Assembly: GCF_950295315.1 (NCBI RefSeq)
Contig: NC_080170.1
Coordinates: forward strand, 96,686,477 to 96,750,476
DNA from: Erinaceus europaeus
Taxonomy: Eukaryota > Chordata > Mammalia > Eulipotyphla > Erinaceidae
Direction: 5' to 3'
DNA length: 64,000 nt
Positions 45,541 through 57,499 of the stretch are shown piece after piece (position 1 is the stretch's first letter; each line of letters starts with the position of its first letter). The notes below the pieces were generated by a model. That model was given only the letters and a program-made list of their open reading frames with translations, searched no databases and was not told the origin of the DNA. Made by a program: the position numbers and the translations under genes.

Positions 45541-45924
45541 AGGGGTCGGGTGTTAGCGCAGCAGATTAAGCGCACATGGCGCCAAATGCAAAGACCGGCC
45601 TAAGCATCATGGTTGAGCCCCTGGCTCCCCTCCTGCAGGGAGGTCGCTTCACAAGCAGTGAAGCAGGTCTGCAGGTGTCTTTCTCCCTCCCCCCACCTTC
45701 CCCTCCCTCTCTCCATTTCTCTCTGTCCTATCCAACAACAATCACAGCAATAACAATAATAATAATAATAACCACAACAATGAAAAAAAAAAAAGGAGCA
45801 ACAAGAGGGGGAAAAAATAGCCTCCAGAAGCAGTGTATTTGTGGTGTAGGCACCAAGACCCAGCAATAACCCTGGAGGCAAAAAATAAAATAAAATAAAA
45901 ACAAAAATCCTTTAAATTAAAAGA
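45541..45924 (+). repeat. SINE, type A long form, TSD
   Basis: Head GGGGTCGGGTGTTAGCGCAG, (AAT)n linker, A12, then AGCCTCCAGAAGCAG ... AACCCTGGAGG tail. AGAAAACTT(G/A)CAT duplicates at 45528-45540 and 45925-45937. Confidence 0.9.
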
Positions 45925-46204
45925 AGAAAACTTACATGTAGAAGTATAGCTTTGAAAACAAATTCAAAATTATAGCTAAGTAAAACCTCTATTGGAATGT
46001 AAATAGAATCGCTGACATTTGATGAAGGCGTCCAGCTGACTCTTAGCTTGAGATGATGAATAGTATCTTGCAAAATGAAATCCTCTGGCTTAGGTCCCAT
46101 TACAAATAAAGATAGGATTCTTTCTATGTAATGACTTTATTCCATAGAAATGACACTTTACAAAGAAATTGTTTTATTATTATCATGTATTACTTCAATA
46201 TTAC

Positions 46205-46400
46205 CCAGCAACATTGCTTAGGATTTAAGAATATGGACTCTAAATTCAACTGCCTTCATTGAAACCTATCTTTCAACAATTACTACTCATTCAATCCTAG
46301 ACTAGTTGCATTACTTCTCTCTGCTTCAATTTATTTATGAACAAAATGAAGATAACCATTCTATTTCCTAAGATTGTTATCAGGTTAAAACTTGGGTCAG
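46205..46400 (+). repeat. MIR
   Basis: 'ATGGACTCTAAATTCAACTG', 'TTGCATTACTTCTCTCTGCT', 'AATGAAGATAACCATTCTAT' and 'TAAGATTGTTATCAGG' follow MIR order. Confidence 0.6.
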
Positions 46401-46584
46401 GTGTATGACAAAGTAGGTGCACTATTCAGAAGAGCTATCTTGTCAAACCTTTCATATGCTTGGTGGTTTGCAAAATTTATCTATTCAAATTAGAATCCCT
46501 AAAATAGATTGAGTCAGTAAAAAGAGTTTTATGCAAAATATCTAAGAATTCTTAATAATAATAAAATTTCACACACACATACAT

Positions 46585-46715
46585 ATATATTACAAGAGCA
46601 CTGATCAGCTTTGGTTTATGGTGGTGTGGGGGATTGAACTGAGACTTCAGAGCCTCAGGCATGAGAGTCTCTCGGCATAACCATTATCTACCCCTGCCCC
46701 TCAAATATATTTCAA
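46585..46715 (-). repeat. SINE, type C, antisense
   Basis: 'GATTGAACTGAGACTTCAGAG', 'CAGGCATGAGAGTC' and 'CATAACCATTATCTACCCC' reverse-complement the 52.06-kb copy. Confidence 0.6.
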
Positions 46716-46719
46716 TTTG

Positions 46720-46962
46720 GTTACCACAAATTGCATTTGTGTGTGTGTGGCTCCAGGGTCCCACACACACACAATTTCATCACTCCCAGGCTGACTTTTT
46801 ATTATTTTTATCTCATATAGAAAGACAGTGAGAACGGGAGAAACACCACAGTAACAGAACTTCCCTCAGTGCCATGGAAACCCCATGTGGTATCAGAGTT
46901 TGAACCCAGGGACACATATAGCAAGACATGTGCCCTACCATGTGAGATTTTCTTCTGTCCCC
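46720..46962 (-). repeat. Old SINE with terminal TG/CA hairpin
   Basis: Tail region contains a perfect 14-bp inverted repeat TTGTGTGTGTGTGG / CCACACACACACAA (46737-46750, 46761-46774) around CTCCAGGGTC; then body and 'TGTGCCCTACCATGTG' head. Confidence 0.6.
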
Positions 46963-47884
46963 AACAAAGGATTTAATAGCTGGTGTCATACGAGTGTTTA
47001 GAAGATCATTAAATTAGCATTTTTCATGATGATCTCTTTTTTCCATAATAAAGCAATCCAAAGTACATGTGCTTTGAGTATTTTCACCCTTGGGTGTATA
47101 ATCTATTCCAAATATTAATCATTCTTTCACCTGACAACTTTCACAACAAATAATCAACACTGTTTAGATGTTGAATCTGGATTGTTAAAAGAGGTCTTGT
47201 TATGATGGTACAAATCACAGAATGGATTCAGATTAATAGATTTCTATTTATTAATAGGTGCTAAAACATTCATCTCTAATTCCATTGTACTTGGGGATAA
47301 TATATAAATGAAACTACTAATGAAATTTGGAGGGATTTTTTTAAGTGCAAACTATGGTGCATCAACGCATTGAGAAAGACATTTTGAATTGAAAATACTA
47401 TGTAGATCAGTGTGAAATACATTTGAAAGCCATTATGATAGAGGTTTTGGAAAAAAAAAAAAAGAAAGAAAGAAAATAAATCACTCTCTTGAATAGATTT
47501 TCCTTACAGTCTTTCCTAAGGGGAAAGTTTAGCCTGACTTATCAGAATGTGTCAGAATATTTGATAATTAAATAATCATTTACATTTCTGTTTTTGTAGA
47601 TTATCTTTATGGAAGATAGTTTTGTACATGATATGCATATTCTAACTGTTACTGTCTAAATTTCAAAGACTGAAATATTTTAAATTATGAAATACATCCT
47701 TCTGTGCAACATTAATATATAACCCACTTCTGTAAATACAGAATTAGCACATTCTTGTTTATGTTCCACTAAGCTATCTTTGGGTTCAGATTTCTCTGTA
47801 GTCTTTAAATATAACCTTCTAATCACCAGTATAAAAAAAAAAAAAGATTGAAAACAAAAGGTATTGGTAAAGGTGTAGATAAAA
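46963..47884. other. Unique AT-rich DNA
   Basis: The 70-codon minus frame at 47680-47892 has no recognised motif; A-rich run at 47450-47475. Confidence 0.4.
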
Positions 47885-48600
47885 GAGAACACTTGAATAT
47901 TATTGTTGGAGTATAAGTTTATGCAGCCTCTATTAAAAAAAACAGTATATATAAAATCCGTAAACTGAAAAAAGAAATACCTTGTAATCTACCAAATGCC
48001 ACTGCTCAGCATTTATCTAACAGTCATGCAAACCCTACTTTTAGAGAATATATGCACTCCTATTTTTTAATTATCTTTACTTATTTAATAGAGAAAGCCA
48101 GAAATTGAGAGAGAGAGAGACCTGCTACAACACTGCTTCGCCACTTCAAAGCTTTCCCCTCTGCAGGTGGAGACCTGGGGCTCAAACCCAGATTCTTGTG
48201 CATTGTATCCTGTGCACTCAACCAGGTGCATTACACTCCTATTTTAAGGATGAAAATATTCATAATAGCCAAAACATGGAGTCAACCTAACTACCATTGG
48301 ATAGATGACTGAATAAAGAAGCTGTGCTATTTTTCATTGTCATTACTCAATGAAATACTATTCAGATATTTAAATAGATGTAATTATGCCTTTTGTAATA
48401 ACTTAGAATTTGAGGTGATTATTCTGAGTGAAATAAATCAGGAAGTGAAAGACAATTACCCTATAATTTCAATCACATGAGATATAAATAATCAAAATTT
48501 GATCATATGATATAGTGAGGCTTATAAACATAGAGAGGTATGAAATTACATTCTTGTAGTTGTATAGTACTGTGAACCAGTGGTAAATCAATAAAACTGA
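47885..48600 (+). mobile_element. L1 ORF2 3' end, sense, interrupted by SINE
   Basis: 'TGTTGGAGTATAAGTTTATG' ... 'CTTTTAGAGAATATATGCAC', then after the SINE 'CATAATAGCCAAAACATGGA', 'ATAGATGACTGAATAAAGAA' and 'CAATGAAATACTATTCAG' encode the decayed C-terminal ORF2 text. It ends CCAGTGGTAAATCAATAAAA. Largest sense L1 in the window. Confidence 0.82.
48067..48233 (-). repeat. SINE, type B, TSD, inside L1
   Basis: CACTCCTATTTT repeats at 48055-48066 and 48234-48245, proving insertion into the pre-existing L1. Confidence 0.88.
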
Positions 48601-48724
48601 CTTAAGATAAACAGAATTTTCAGTAAGAGGCAATCACTTCTTCATACTCTATTACTTACTGCATGTAGATGTTTTTAAGTATTACACAGTGGTTGGTTTA
48701 TGGCATATTGCTCTCCCCCCCAAA

Positions 48725-48908
48725 AAAAAATTCTTTCTTTTCCCTTTATTTGATAGAGAAAAATTGAGGGGGGGAGATAAGTAGAGAGAAAGAGAGACAC
48801 TTGTAGGCTTGATTTACTACTTATGAAACTTCCTCCTTTTAGGGGCTCAGTCCGGGTCCTTGCACATGGAAGCATGTACGTTTAGCCATGTGTGCCACTG
48901 CCCAACCT
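48725..48908 (-). repeat. SINE, antisense
   Basis: 'TTATTTGATAGAGAAAAATTG', 'CTTACTACTTATGAAAC'-like body and 'GTGTGCCACTGCCCAACC' head. Confidence 0.7.
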
Positions 48909-49827
48909 CTCTCAAAACATTTCTAAGATAGAAGAGAATGATGAAAAGAACTTCAACTTTCCCCATTGAATACCTACCTTATATAACGTCACAATAACTT
49001 TGTTAGGAAAGATGTAATTTTCTACATATCTTAAATTAATCCACTCAGACCCAGACTGGTAATCGAAGTTAGGGAGATGCTGTCCTCATCTCTTAACAGG
49101 AAAGCCAAATGGTAGGCATAGAATGAAATTCACTTGTACAACTCACAAGAGTAGTTAAAGCAGTACCCGAGTTCATTGTTTGCTTTCTCCCTTATACTTC
49201 CACTGGTGGGGAGATTGTTCTTAGACTCTTTTCATCTTTTTTCAAGGAAGGGTATGGAATTTAGGCAAATATTCTATTAAGAGTATTTCCTTCTAATGCA
49301 GTATCTTCCAGTAGTGCTTTTAATGCATGTTTGAAGTTTTAAAAAATATAAAGTATTTTCCTTTGCAACAATAGCATCAGGAACACTAAGTTTTTTCTCT
49401 GTGTCTTTGCTTATTTTTTTGTTTCTATTTTCTTATGTTGATTATCGGTGGAATTATAGAGCTCTGGGCATTTGGGTTCCTTTTGTATCAACAAAACAAA
49501 TCTATTTGTTCCATAACCATCCACAAAGTTATAAATATTGGGGACATAAACTATTCCACTCTCAATAGCATTTGATTTCTGAGTCTGCAGTAGGGACAGT
49601 CAAATTTTAACATGTCAGTAAAACATTCTATATGCTGCTGTGACAAGGAGAACAAATAAGTGCATAAAGTAAATGATCTACCAGGCTTTCACATCTGTTT
49701 GATTATTGATCTTTTAAAAACCTTTCTATACATAGAAAAATTTCCACTTTGAACTTTATCCTAGAATACTTCCTGAACTATCTTAGCATTGAAATGTTGC
49801 TTTCACTTTTTTAAGAAGAGGATTCTG
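48909..49827. other. Unique DNA
   Basis: No repeat or coding signal recognised. Confidence 0.4.
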
Positions 49828-50040
49828 GGGCCGGGTGGTGGTGCAACTGGTTGAGCGCAAATATTGCAGTGCACAAGGGCCTGGGTTTGAGCCCCGGGTC
49901 CCCACCTGCAGGGGGAAGGCTATATGAGTGGTGAAGCAGGTTTGCAGGTGTTTCTCTGTCTTTCTCCTCTGTATCTCCCCTCCTCCTCTCAATTTCTGGC
50001 TGTCTCTATCCAATAAACAAATAAAGATTAAAAAAATTAA
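49828..50040 (+). repeat. SINE, type B
   Basis: GGGGCCGGGTGGTGGTGCAA head with CpGs, GGTTTGAGCCC, CTGGCTGTCTCTATCCAATA end. Confidence 0.88.
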
Positions 50041-50295
50041 AAATTAGAAAAATGTCCAGTGACTCCTCATCTGAGGAGATTTCCCTGTTGCATTTGACAC
50101 TGTTGACAAGCTTTTCTTCAGATAGCCTATTCTTCTGAATTTCTGTTTTCCAGGTTTCTGACAGTTTACTCTTTTGGTATGTCTGCTTGTCTTTTGACAA
50201 ATTTGCCTTAATTGGACCTGTCTCCTTCTACTGTCTAATTCTGGGTTTTCAAAGACCTCGTCATTCCTCCTCTATTTGACTTTCTTTTTCCTCTC

Positions 50296-50615
50296 AGAAA
50301 CTTAGCAGCGCAGGAGGTTAAGCGCACATTGCACGAAGCACAAGGACCGGCATAAGGATCCCAGTTTGAGCCCCCAGCTCCCCACTTTCAAGGGAGTCAC
50401 TTCACAGGCAGTGAAACAAGTCTGTAGGTGTCTTTCTCTTCCCCTCTCCATCTCCTCCTCCTCTCTCCATTTCTCTCTGCCCTATCCAACAACAATGACA
50501 TCAGTAACAACAACAGTGATAAACAACAGGTCAACAAAAGGGAAAAAAATGGCCTCTAGGAGCAGTGGATTCATAGCGCAGGCACTGAGCCCCAGACATA
50601 ACCCTGGAGGCAAAA

Positions 50616-50654
<39 letters not shown>

Positions 50655-50656
50655 AT
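50296..50656 (+). repeat. SINE, type A long form, 5' end clipped, (AAAT)n tail
   Basis: Starts within the A-box (TTAGCAGCGCAGG). The long tail GGCCTCTAGGAGCAG ... AACCCTGGAGG is present and the AAAT array (50609-50656) has about 12 units. Confidence 0.85.
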
Positions 50657-50674
50657 CTAGATATTTTAAAGAAT

Positions 50675-50896
50675 AAAAAGTAAAAAAAATACTATCTTTA
50701 CTTATTTATTGGATAGAAACAGCCAGAAATTGAGAGAGAAGGGGGTGGTAGAGATGGGAGAGAGACAGAGACACCTGCAACATTGCTTTACTACTTGCAA
50801 AGCTTTCCCCCTGCAGGTGAGGACTAAGGGCTCGAACCCTGGTCCTTGTGCATTGGGACATGTGCATTCAACCAGGTGTGCCACCACCCAACCCTA
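50675..50896 (-). repeat. SINE, type B, antisense
   Basis: 'TTGGATAGAAACAGCCAGAA' through 'GTGTGCCACCACCCAACCC'. Confidence 0.85.
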
Positions 50897-52062
50897 AAGC
50901 CTTTTTTTCTGTTTTATAATCTTTCATTGCATATGTGTGTGTCACATAACAGGCTTTGAAACTGCAAAATTATTTTAAGCATTTCCCTCATATTTTAGAG
51001 TTTGCTTTCCAAAGCTACCTCATTATATTCTGTGTTTTTATGCATCCCTTGGCCTCTTGCCATGTGCCCTTGAAGCAGAGTATAAAAGCCTGTCTTGAAC
51101 AATATCTGCAATCCAGGCTTAGGTAAAACCCTTTTTACCCAGCATTTTTAATTAGCAATTCTGACAAACATGTTAAAAGCAATACCATTAAAGGGAAATT
51201 TTGACCTTCCCTTCCTAACTGAATTACATCTTTCTCTCAAAATGCTATCATGAAGTGACATTATTATCTATCAGTGACATGAAACTCAAAGTGAAGTGTT
51301 ATATTAAATTCATCTTTTAATTTTCACACAAAATAATTATGTCCTATTTGTTATTATTCAGCTCTTTTCCTTAGTCCTTCACAGTCTAGCATCTTTTGTA
51401 ATACACAGGAATCTTTAAGCTGTTGAGAAGTCATGGGCTGCTGTGATGATCTGAAACCCATAAACTCTTCTGTAGAGAATCTATATCACCCATGCTTATT
51501 TTTAATGGTATTCAAAAGCCCTGCCCCAGTTAAATGACTGAGCAAATAGTTTTCTTTTCTCCAAGGTTCCCTCCAAATTGCTGTCAGATTTAACTTTCCC
51601 AAACAGTCTTTATCAAACCATCATCTTGCTCAAATTTTATAGCACTAAAACACAGTCTAAAATGGGAGAACTGGCTAATGTTTTAACACGTTTTAAGGGT
51701 TTATATGACTCAGCCATTTCATACATAAAACCATAGTTAAAGCTCATAATAAATTTACATGCTAGTATCTTTTTATAAGGAGCAAATTATATATAAATAC
51801 ATAGATATATTTAAATACAAGCATCTATAAATTTACTATTCCAAGTTGTATTCATCATGTCATTTTATCTAAAATTAAGTTTTCTTAGCCTTTCATAAAT
51901 TATTTTTTCTTGCAAACCTTTCCAATTTCATTTTTTATTGTTGTCTTTTAGTAGTCTCTGATCTGTAAACCTTGTCTTGCTATTCTCTTTAAACTTGCCT
52001 TGATTTTGTGTTTTCATATATTACCTCCTCTCCTTGCCTGTGAAAAGAAAGAAATAATTAAA
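50897..52062. other. Unique DNA
   Basis: A TATAAAAG at about 51079 has no other promoter sign around it. No recognised repeat. Confidence 0.4.
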
Positions 52063-52265
52063 GGAGGGCTAGGGAGATAATATAATGGTTAATGCAAAAA
52101 GACTTTCATGCCTGGGGCTCTTAGGTTTCAGGTTCAATCCCTTATACCATCATATGCCAGAGCTGAGCAGTACTCTGGTTTCTCTCTCTCTCTCTTATTA
52201 AAATAATTAAATAGATAAATGTCCTAAGAAGAAGAGGAAGAAGAGGGAGGAGAAGGAGGAGGAGA
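52063..52265 (+). repeat. SINE, type C with (GAA/GGA)n tail
   Basis: Clearest type C copy: GGGCTAGGGAGATAATATAA, GGTTCAATCCC, CCAGAGCTGAGCAGTACTCT, then (CT)n and a purine tail AAGAAGAAGAGGAAG. Confidence 0.7.
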
Positions 52266-52876
52266 ATCATCATCAAAGGCATTTGATCTTCCTATCCAGC
52301 TCTTTTACGTGTTCCAAGTCTCATTGATTCCATAATTTTCTCCTCCATAGCTGTCCTTCTGAATACCCACTTTCTACATTTATTCATATACTCACTGTCA
52401 TTTCCTTAGTATTTTTTTTTTCTGAAGTCAATCTGTACTGTTATTAGTTTGGTGATATGTATATCCTCCCAACCCATTAAAGCATAGGCAGTAGAAGGAA
52501 CCATATAATTTAATTTACAAACAGCAGGGGTTCTCTATTATGATTGTTAGCCATTTTTCTGGTATATCAGCTAGCTAAAATTATTCAATCTTATTTTTTC
52601 TAAGCTACTCCCTCTGAATTTTTTTATGAAATAGAACAGTAAAGAGTTGTTTTTTCCTTTAAAATGTTATTAAAGTATGCACTTTAACCACAATGGAAAT
52701 GTATACTGAACTTTGAAGGGGTTCCTTCATTTAAAATGCTAGAAAAGGAAATTTTACTCAAGTCTGTGGTTCTCAAAAGGTCAGTAGGTTTTCCTTCTGT
52801 CAATGCTTAGGTTCCTCCATAATAATTAAAGACTATTCAGGCTTGCTTTAAAAAAAAAAAAAAAAAAAAAAAAAAC
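52266..52876. other. Unique DNA ending in A26
   Basis: An uninterrupted poly(A) of 26 (52850-52875) stands without an obvious element before it. Confidence 0.5.
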
Positions 52877-52934
52877 AGTGGAAATAGAATCCTCTCACTC
52901 TTGAAAATATGTTAAATCACTCAGTTACCTGGTT

Positions 52935-53595
52935 TGGACATCAACATAAATGTTGAGAACTATGGAGGCCCACAGAGGGAAATGGCCAGTGACAGTGTCA
53001 AGAAGGATCTATTAGAGGTGTAGGTCCATCATGGCTGTGTAGGAATCTCAGGACTCCCCAGCTAGGGCCCCAGATGATGGGGTGACCTGCTAGTGACTAA
53101 CGAGTCATCATTAAAGTATGCCAGGCTCTTGCCCATATTCACCTTTTGTAGTCCTTACTTTAGGTTAGCTTTGGAATGACTGAGGGAAGTAGGAAGTAGG
53201 TGAGGAGGGTATCTAGGTCTAAGTAGAAACTGTTACATTAGGAACTTTATGGTGTCTGTTTAGGACTTTCTACTTGCTTGCTTCATTTATTGACTCACTG
53301 CAGACTGTTGTGCACTTTTGCTTTCAGCTATATATTTTGCCCTAATTTATGCATACATGTGTACATATGCCCTATCTCATGAGACCTGGGCTGTATCTAT
53401 GATTCAGGGCTTTGTTAGGAAATGAACCAGCTGAAATGGTGTTAGAGAATCATATGAGAAAGGAAAGGTCTCACCCAAGCAATGAGGTTGAAGGGTTGAC
53501 ATTCCATGCCTGACATCTCTGGACAGTCTGAAGTGAAGCATGCCAAGGTGGTAGTGCTTACATTGATTAGGCTGGGATCAGCAGATGCAGTATCC
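52935..53595 (-). mobile_element. L1 3' UTR, intermediate-age copy, antisense
   Basis: The left part (CAGCTAGGGCCCCAGATGAT) matches the old UTR at 27.76 kb. The right part (TTGCTTTCAGCTATATATTT, ATGAAGTTGAAGGGTTG-like) matches the young UTRs. Confidence 0.78.
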
Positions 53596-53700
53596 AAGGA
53601 CCCAGTTTCAATGCCCAGCACCACTATAAGGCAGAGCTGAATGTTGCTCTGGTCTCTCCTTCTCTGTATCTGTACATATCTCTTGCTCTCATTAAAATAA
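53590..53700 (+). repeat. SINE fragment, type C
   Basis: 'AGTTTCAATGCCCAGCACCA', 'GCAGAGCTGAATGTTGCTCT'; abuts the L1. Confidence 0.5.
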
Positions 53701-53920
53701 AATACATAACATTTAAAAACAATGCTACAAAAATTGCTGATTTGTTCTGAAGGCACTGAACACCAGCAATGAACCTGATGTCATAAAAATATATATACTG
53801 AAAGATGTAGAATGTTTTTAACGCTTACAGTTAGGAAATGTGGAGATAGTGACTCCGGGACAAAAAATGAAAAAGGAATTTCTAATTCTATTCTTATATA
53901 GATATTTACTTAATATTTCT

Positions 53921-55215
53921 TTTTTATTTATTTTTTATTTAAGAAAGAATAAGTTAACAAAACCATAGGATAGGAGGGGTACAACTCCACACAATTCCCA
54001 CCACCCAATCTCCATATCTCATCCCCTCCCCTGATAGCTTTCCCATTCTCTATCCCTATGGGAGCATGGAGCCAGGGTCCTTGTGGGTTGCAGAAGGTGG
54101 AAGGTCTGGCTTCTGTAATTGCTTCCCCGCTGAACATGGACGTTGACTGTTTAGTCCATACTCCCAGTATGCCTCTCTCTTTCCCTAGTAGGGTGGGTCT
54201 CTGGGGAAGCATAGCTCCAGGACACATTGGTGGGGTCTTCAGTCCAGGGAAGCCTGGCTGACATCCTGATGGCATCTGGAACCTGGTGGCTGAAAAGAGA
54301 GTTAACATACAAAGCCAAACAAATTGTTAAGACCCAAAAGTTGGAACAGTGGAGAGGAAGTGTTAGGGGGGTACTCACTGCAAATTCTAGTGTACTTTTG
54401 CTTTCAGGTATATATTTTGCACTAGTCTATGGATACGTGTGAACATATGCTCTCTCTCACAGAAACTGGTGTATATCTAGGTTTGGGGACTTTGCCAGAA
54501 AGTGAACCACCTGGGATGGAATTAGAGAATACTAGGAAAGGAAAGGTCTCACGTGAGTAATGAAGCTGAAGGGTTGTCGTTCCACACCTGAAGTCTCTGG
54601 ACTCAGTCTGAAGTGAAGCATGTTGAGGTGGCAATCGTTGCGTTGATTAGGTTGCAATCGGCAGATGCAATATTATTTGATATGGATTGGAAGAGGCATG
54701 CGGGAAAGTGGGCCCTATCCTAAGGTTCCAGGACTGGGGGAAATATAGGCTGTATAGTGAAGATGTGAGGTTCCTGCTGTCTCAGGGTTCAAAAACTCAA
54801 TGGATAGTTAATGAATGCCATCATCACATTTTTTGGTAATTGGGTTAACTTTGAAAAGTCCTTTTGTTAGGGTTCGCTGTATAGTACCCAGTATCTTGTA
54901 AATAGCTGTGCCATTGGTTGCTTCTGATCTACTTGGTCTAGGCTTTTGAGAGAGTCCGCATATCAAATACACAGCCTATATATTAAAAAGATTCAGTCTG
55001 TGTTTTAAAATTTTTCAGACATTCAATTAATTTTCCCCCTCTCATATTAGTTAACTAGTGACTTATATGACTACACTTTACTAGGAGTGTACATAAACAC
55101 CATTCCCACCACCAAAAGACTGTGTCCTATCCCACCCACCCACCTCCACCCCCCAGCGGCTCAGGAAGCTGCATGTCTACTCCTCACCACAGGGTTTTTA
55201 CTTTGGTGCCCTACT
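53921..55215 (-). mobile_element. L1 3' UTR, antisense, longest unrearranged young copy, TSD
   Basis: 1.3 kb from TTTTTATTTAAGAAAGAATA to the break at GGTGCCCTACT. TACTT(A/C)ATATTTCT duplicates at 53907-53920 and 55216-55229. It provides the uninverted order against which the 22.2-kb copy can be read. Confidence 0.9.
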
Positions 55216-55229
55216 TACTTCATATTTCT

Positions 55230-56881
55230 ACATAGATTCATTTACTCCTTGCTTCATTAAAACCAAATAGGTCAGAAACAGAAAAGAAAATAGCCTTGTT
55301 AGAGTTTCTTGTTTTCTTTGAGAGGTTGCATTTGTCTTCATTTTGAGGTATTGCTAATGTTATAGATACTTTTGCCCTTTGCAAAGTGTGTATGTGTCAC
55401 ACATAGGTACTTAGAGGGAATAAGAGGAGATGAGCAGTGTATGATAAAGAGTGTTGAGGAGAATACAAGGTAGAAAGAGCATATCCCTTAGCCTTGGGCT
55501 ATTACTGCCATTAGGTCATTATAATCTAATACTATGAATCTTAATACTTCTTTCTTTGGTGCACATTTCTCATAATCTATGTAGGATAAATTCACAGAAG
55601 TTATACAGCTAGGTCATAATAAATGCACTCTGTAGGTCCTGACTGATCAGGCAAGACATAAATCATCATTGCTGCTGTGGTAGGTAGCATAGAAGGCTAA
55701 ATAAAGCCTTTCTCTGATATTCAAGTGAAGTGTGGATCTAATCAGATATTGATGAGGACTCCCTAAATATAATGTGGCATATTTATTTAATTTTAAAAAA
55801 ACGTGTCTTGTTTATTTTATCCCTAAGTACAAATTTAAACTGTTAGTGTTAAAAAATAATGAAAAGAGTGGCATCCACTGATCCCTTCTCATCCCCCACA
55901 CATCAAAGTTAGTAGCATATCCGCCTCTAAAAAGTAGACATCTGTCATTTACGATGAAGACAACAGCAGAGACCAGACTGATCCTCATAGCAACAGATCA
56001 GATGCCTCCAGGAAGCACAATGGAACAGAAGCATGGCCTTGTGCCAAAAGTCCTAAGTGGCAGGAAGTGCCTTGGGATGTGCTCCAGCTGCAGCGGAAAT
56101 ATGAGAAACCTCAAATGGTTAAAAGGAAATAGTCAGCCAAAAGAGAAACTTGTGTGTTGCAGGATGTGTTGCTACAGAGAATTTCTCTTGCTCTTTGTTG
56201 CTAAGTTATTTAATAGTGTGCATATCAATTCTCTTTTTCTTTTCTTACTGGATTTTACTACAGGAAATGTGGGAAGGCTCTGGTAGATAGATATTGATTT
56301 CACCTACTCTGCTGAGGCTGCACCATCTCCTCTTGCCTTTATCAGACGCATGAAAACACTGCTAGAGAGACAATGAACTGTAAAATGGTTACAAAATAAT
56401 ATTTCACTAATGTCTATGCTTACAAACTCATACAATATTTCAAGGGCATGGAATTATTATGAGATGTAATCTTTGCTCTTGGGGAAGGCATATACTATTA
56501 TTTTAGAAAAAATATCTAAAGGGCAAAAATAAACAGATTAATGAATTCATCAGTTTAAAATCTATATAATGACGGAAAGGGGGGGATAACATTACTTTAG
56601 CTGAAGATTTTGTATTTGCTAAAGGAAGCATGAGTGTGTTGTGACTGTAAGTGAATATAATCAGAGATAAAATCTAGAATACTCAATACTTTTTATCTGT
56701 GAAGTAACTGCAATTCAGGAAGTACGTTCACATACGATAACTAGCAATTAGTACCAGTAAACAACCTTGTGACTTTTGCAAAATAAGAATTGAATTTGAT
56801 TCACCCATATTACTTCAAGTACCTTTGTAAAAATATCAAAGAATAAAATTCAGTAAGCAATTCTGAGATCAGAAAACTGAT
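55230..56881. other. Unique DNA with one unassigned 110-codon frame
   Basis: The frame 55954-56286 (+) is Met-, Lys- and Cys-containing but matches no family I know. A pyrimidine tract and CTACAG near 56232-56262 lie inside it. I treat it as chance. Confidence 0.4.
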
Positions 56882-57137
56882 GGGGGAAACTAGCATTGAG
56901 TGCACATGTTACCAGGCACAGGGACCAGGGTTCAAGTCCATAGTCCCCACCTGCTGGGTGGGAGAGGGGGAAGTTCACAACTGGTAAAGCAGTACTGTAG
57001 GTATCTCTGTCGTCCTCTCCCTCTCTATATCCTTCTTTCCTCTTTCTTTCTTTCTTTCTTTAAATTTTTATTTATTTATTTTCCCTTTTGTTGCCCTTAT
57101 TTTTATTGTCTTGCTTGCTTTCTGACTCAGTCAGAAA

Positions 57138-57201
<64 letters not shown>

Positions 57202-57293
57202 GAGAAAGAGAAGACAAGAGAAAGAATGGCTGCCAGGAATGGGATATTTGTTGTGCAGACTCTGAGCCCCAACAGTAGGCCTAGTGGCAACAA

Positions 57294-57328
<35 letters not shown>

Positions 57329-57330
57329 AT
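56882..57330 (+). repeat. SINE containing a reversed SINE piece and (AAAG)n
   Basis: Sense head and body (56885-57055), then an antisense SINE fragment TTTCCCTTTTGTTGCCCTTA (about 57060-57115), (AAAG)n at 57134-57202, and the sense long tail TGGCTGCCAGGAATG ... CCTAGTGGCAACAATAAATA with (AAAT)n. Confidence 0.75.
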
Positions 57331-57384
57331 CGGACAGGTTAAGTGTACTTTCTAACATCAGATTAGTTACTAAATATACAAGAA

Positions 57385-57466
57385 AACTGGTTGTGGGAAT
57401 TGTGTGGAATTGTACCCCTCATCCTACAATCTTGTTGATGATTATTAAATCAATAAAAAAAAATCC
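57385..57466 (+). mobile_element. L1 3' end, sense
   Basis: 'GGGAATTGTGTGGAATTGTA', 'TACAATCTTGTTGATGATTA', 'AAATCAATAAAA' are the sense-strand version of the terminus seen antisense at 34.24 kb. Confidence 0.75.
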
Positions 57467-57499
57467 AACCGGGGGCTGGGTGGTGAAAAATATAACCAG

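Noticed and set aside
51078..51086. TATAAAAG as a gene promoter
   Set aside because: No initiator, CpG island or coding sequence downstream; expected by chance in 64 kb.
56232..56262. Polypyrimidine-CTACAG splice acceptor
   Set aside because: No coding continuation with recognisable protein and no donor; T-rich runs before AG are frequent here.
55954..56286. 110-codon plus frame as a possible exon or gene
   Set aside because: No recognised domain, no clear splice donor, ordinary length for chance in AT-rich DNA with this many frames.
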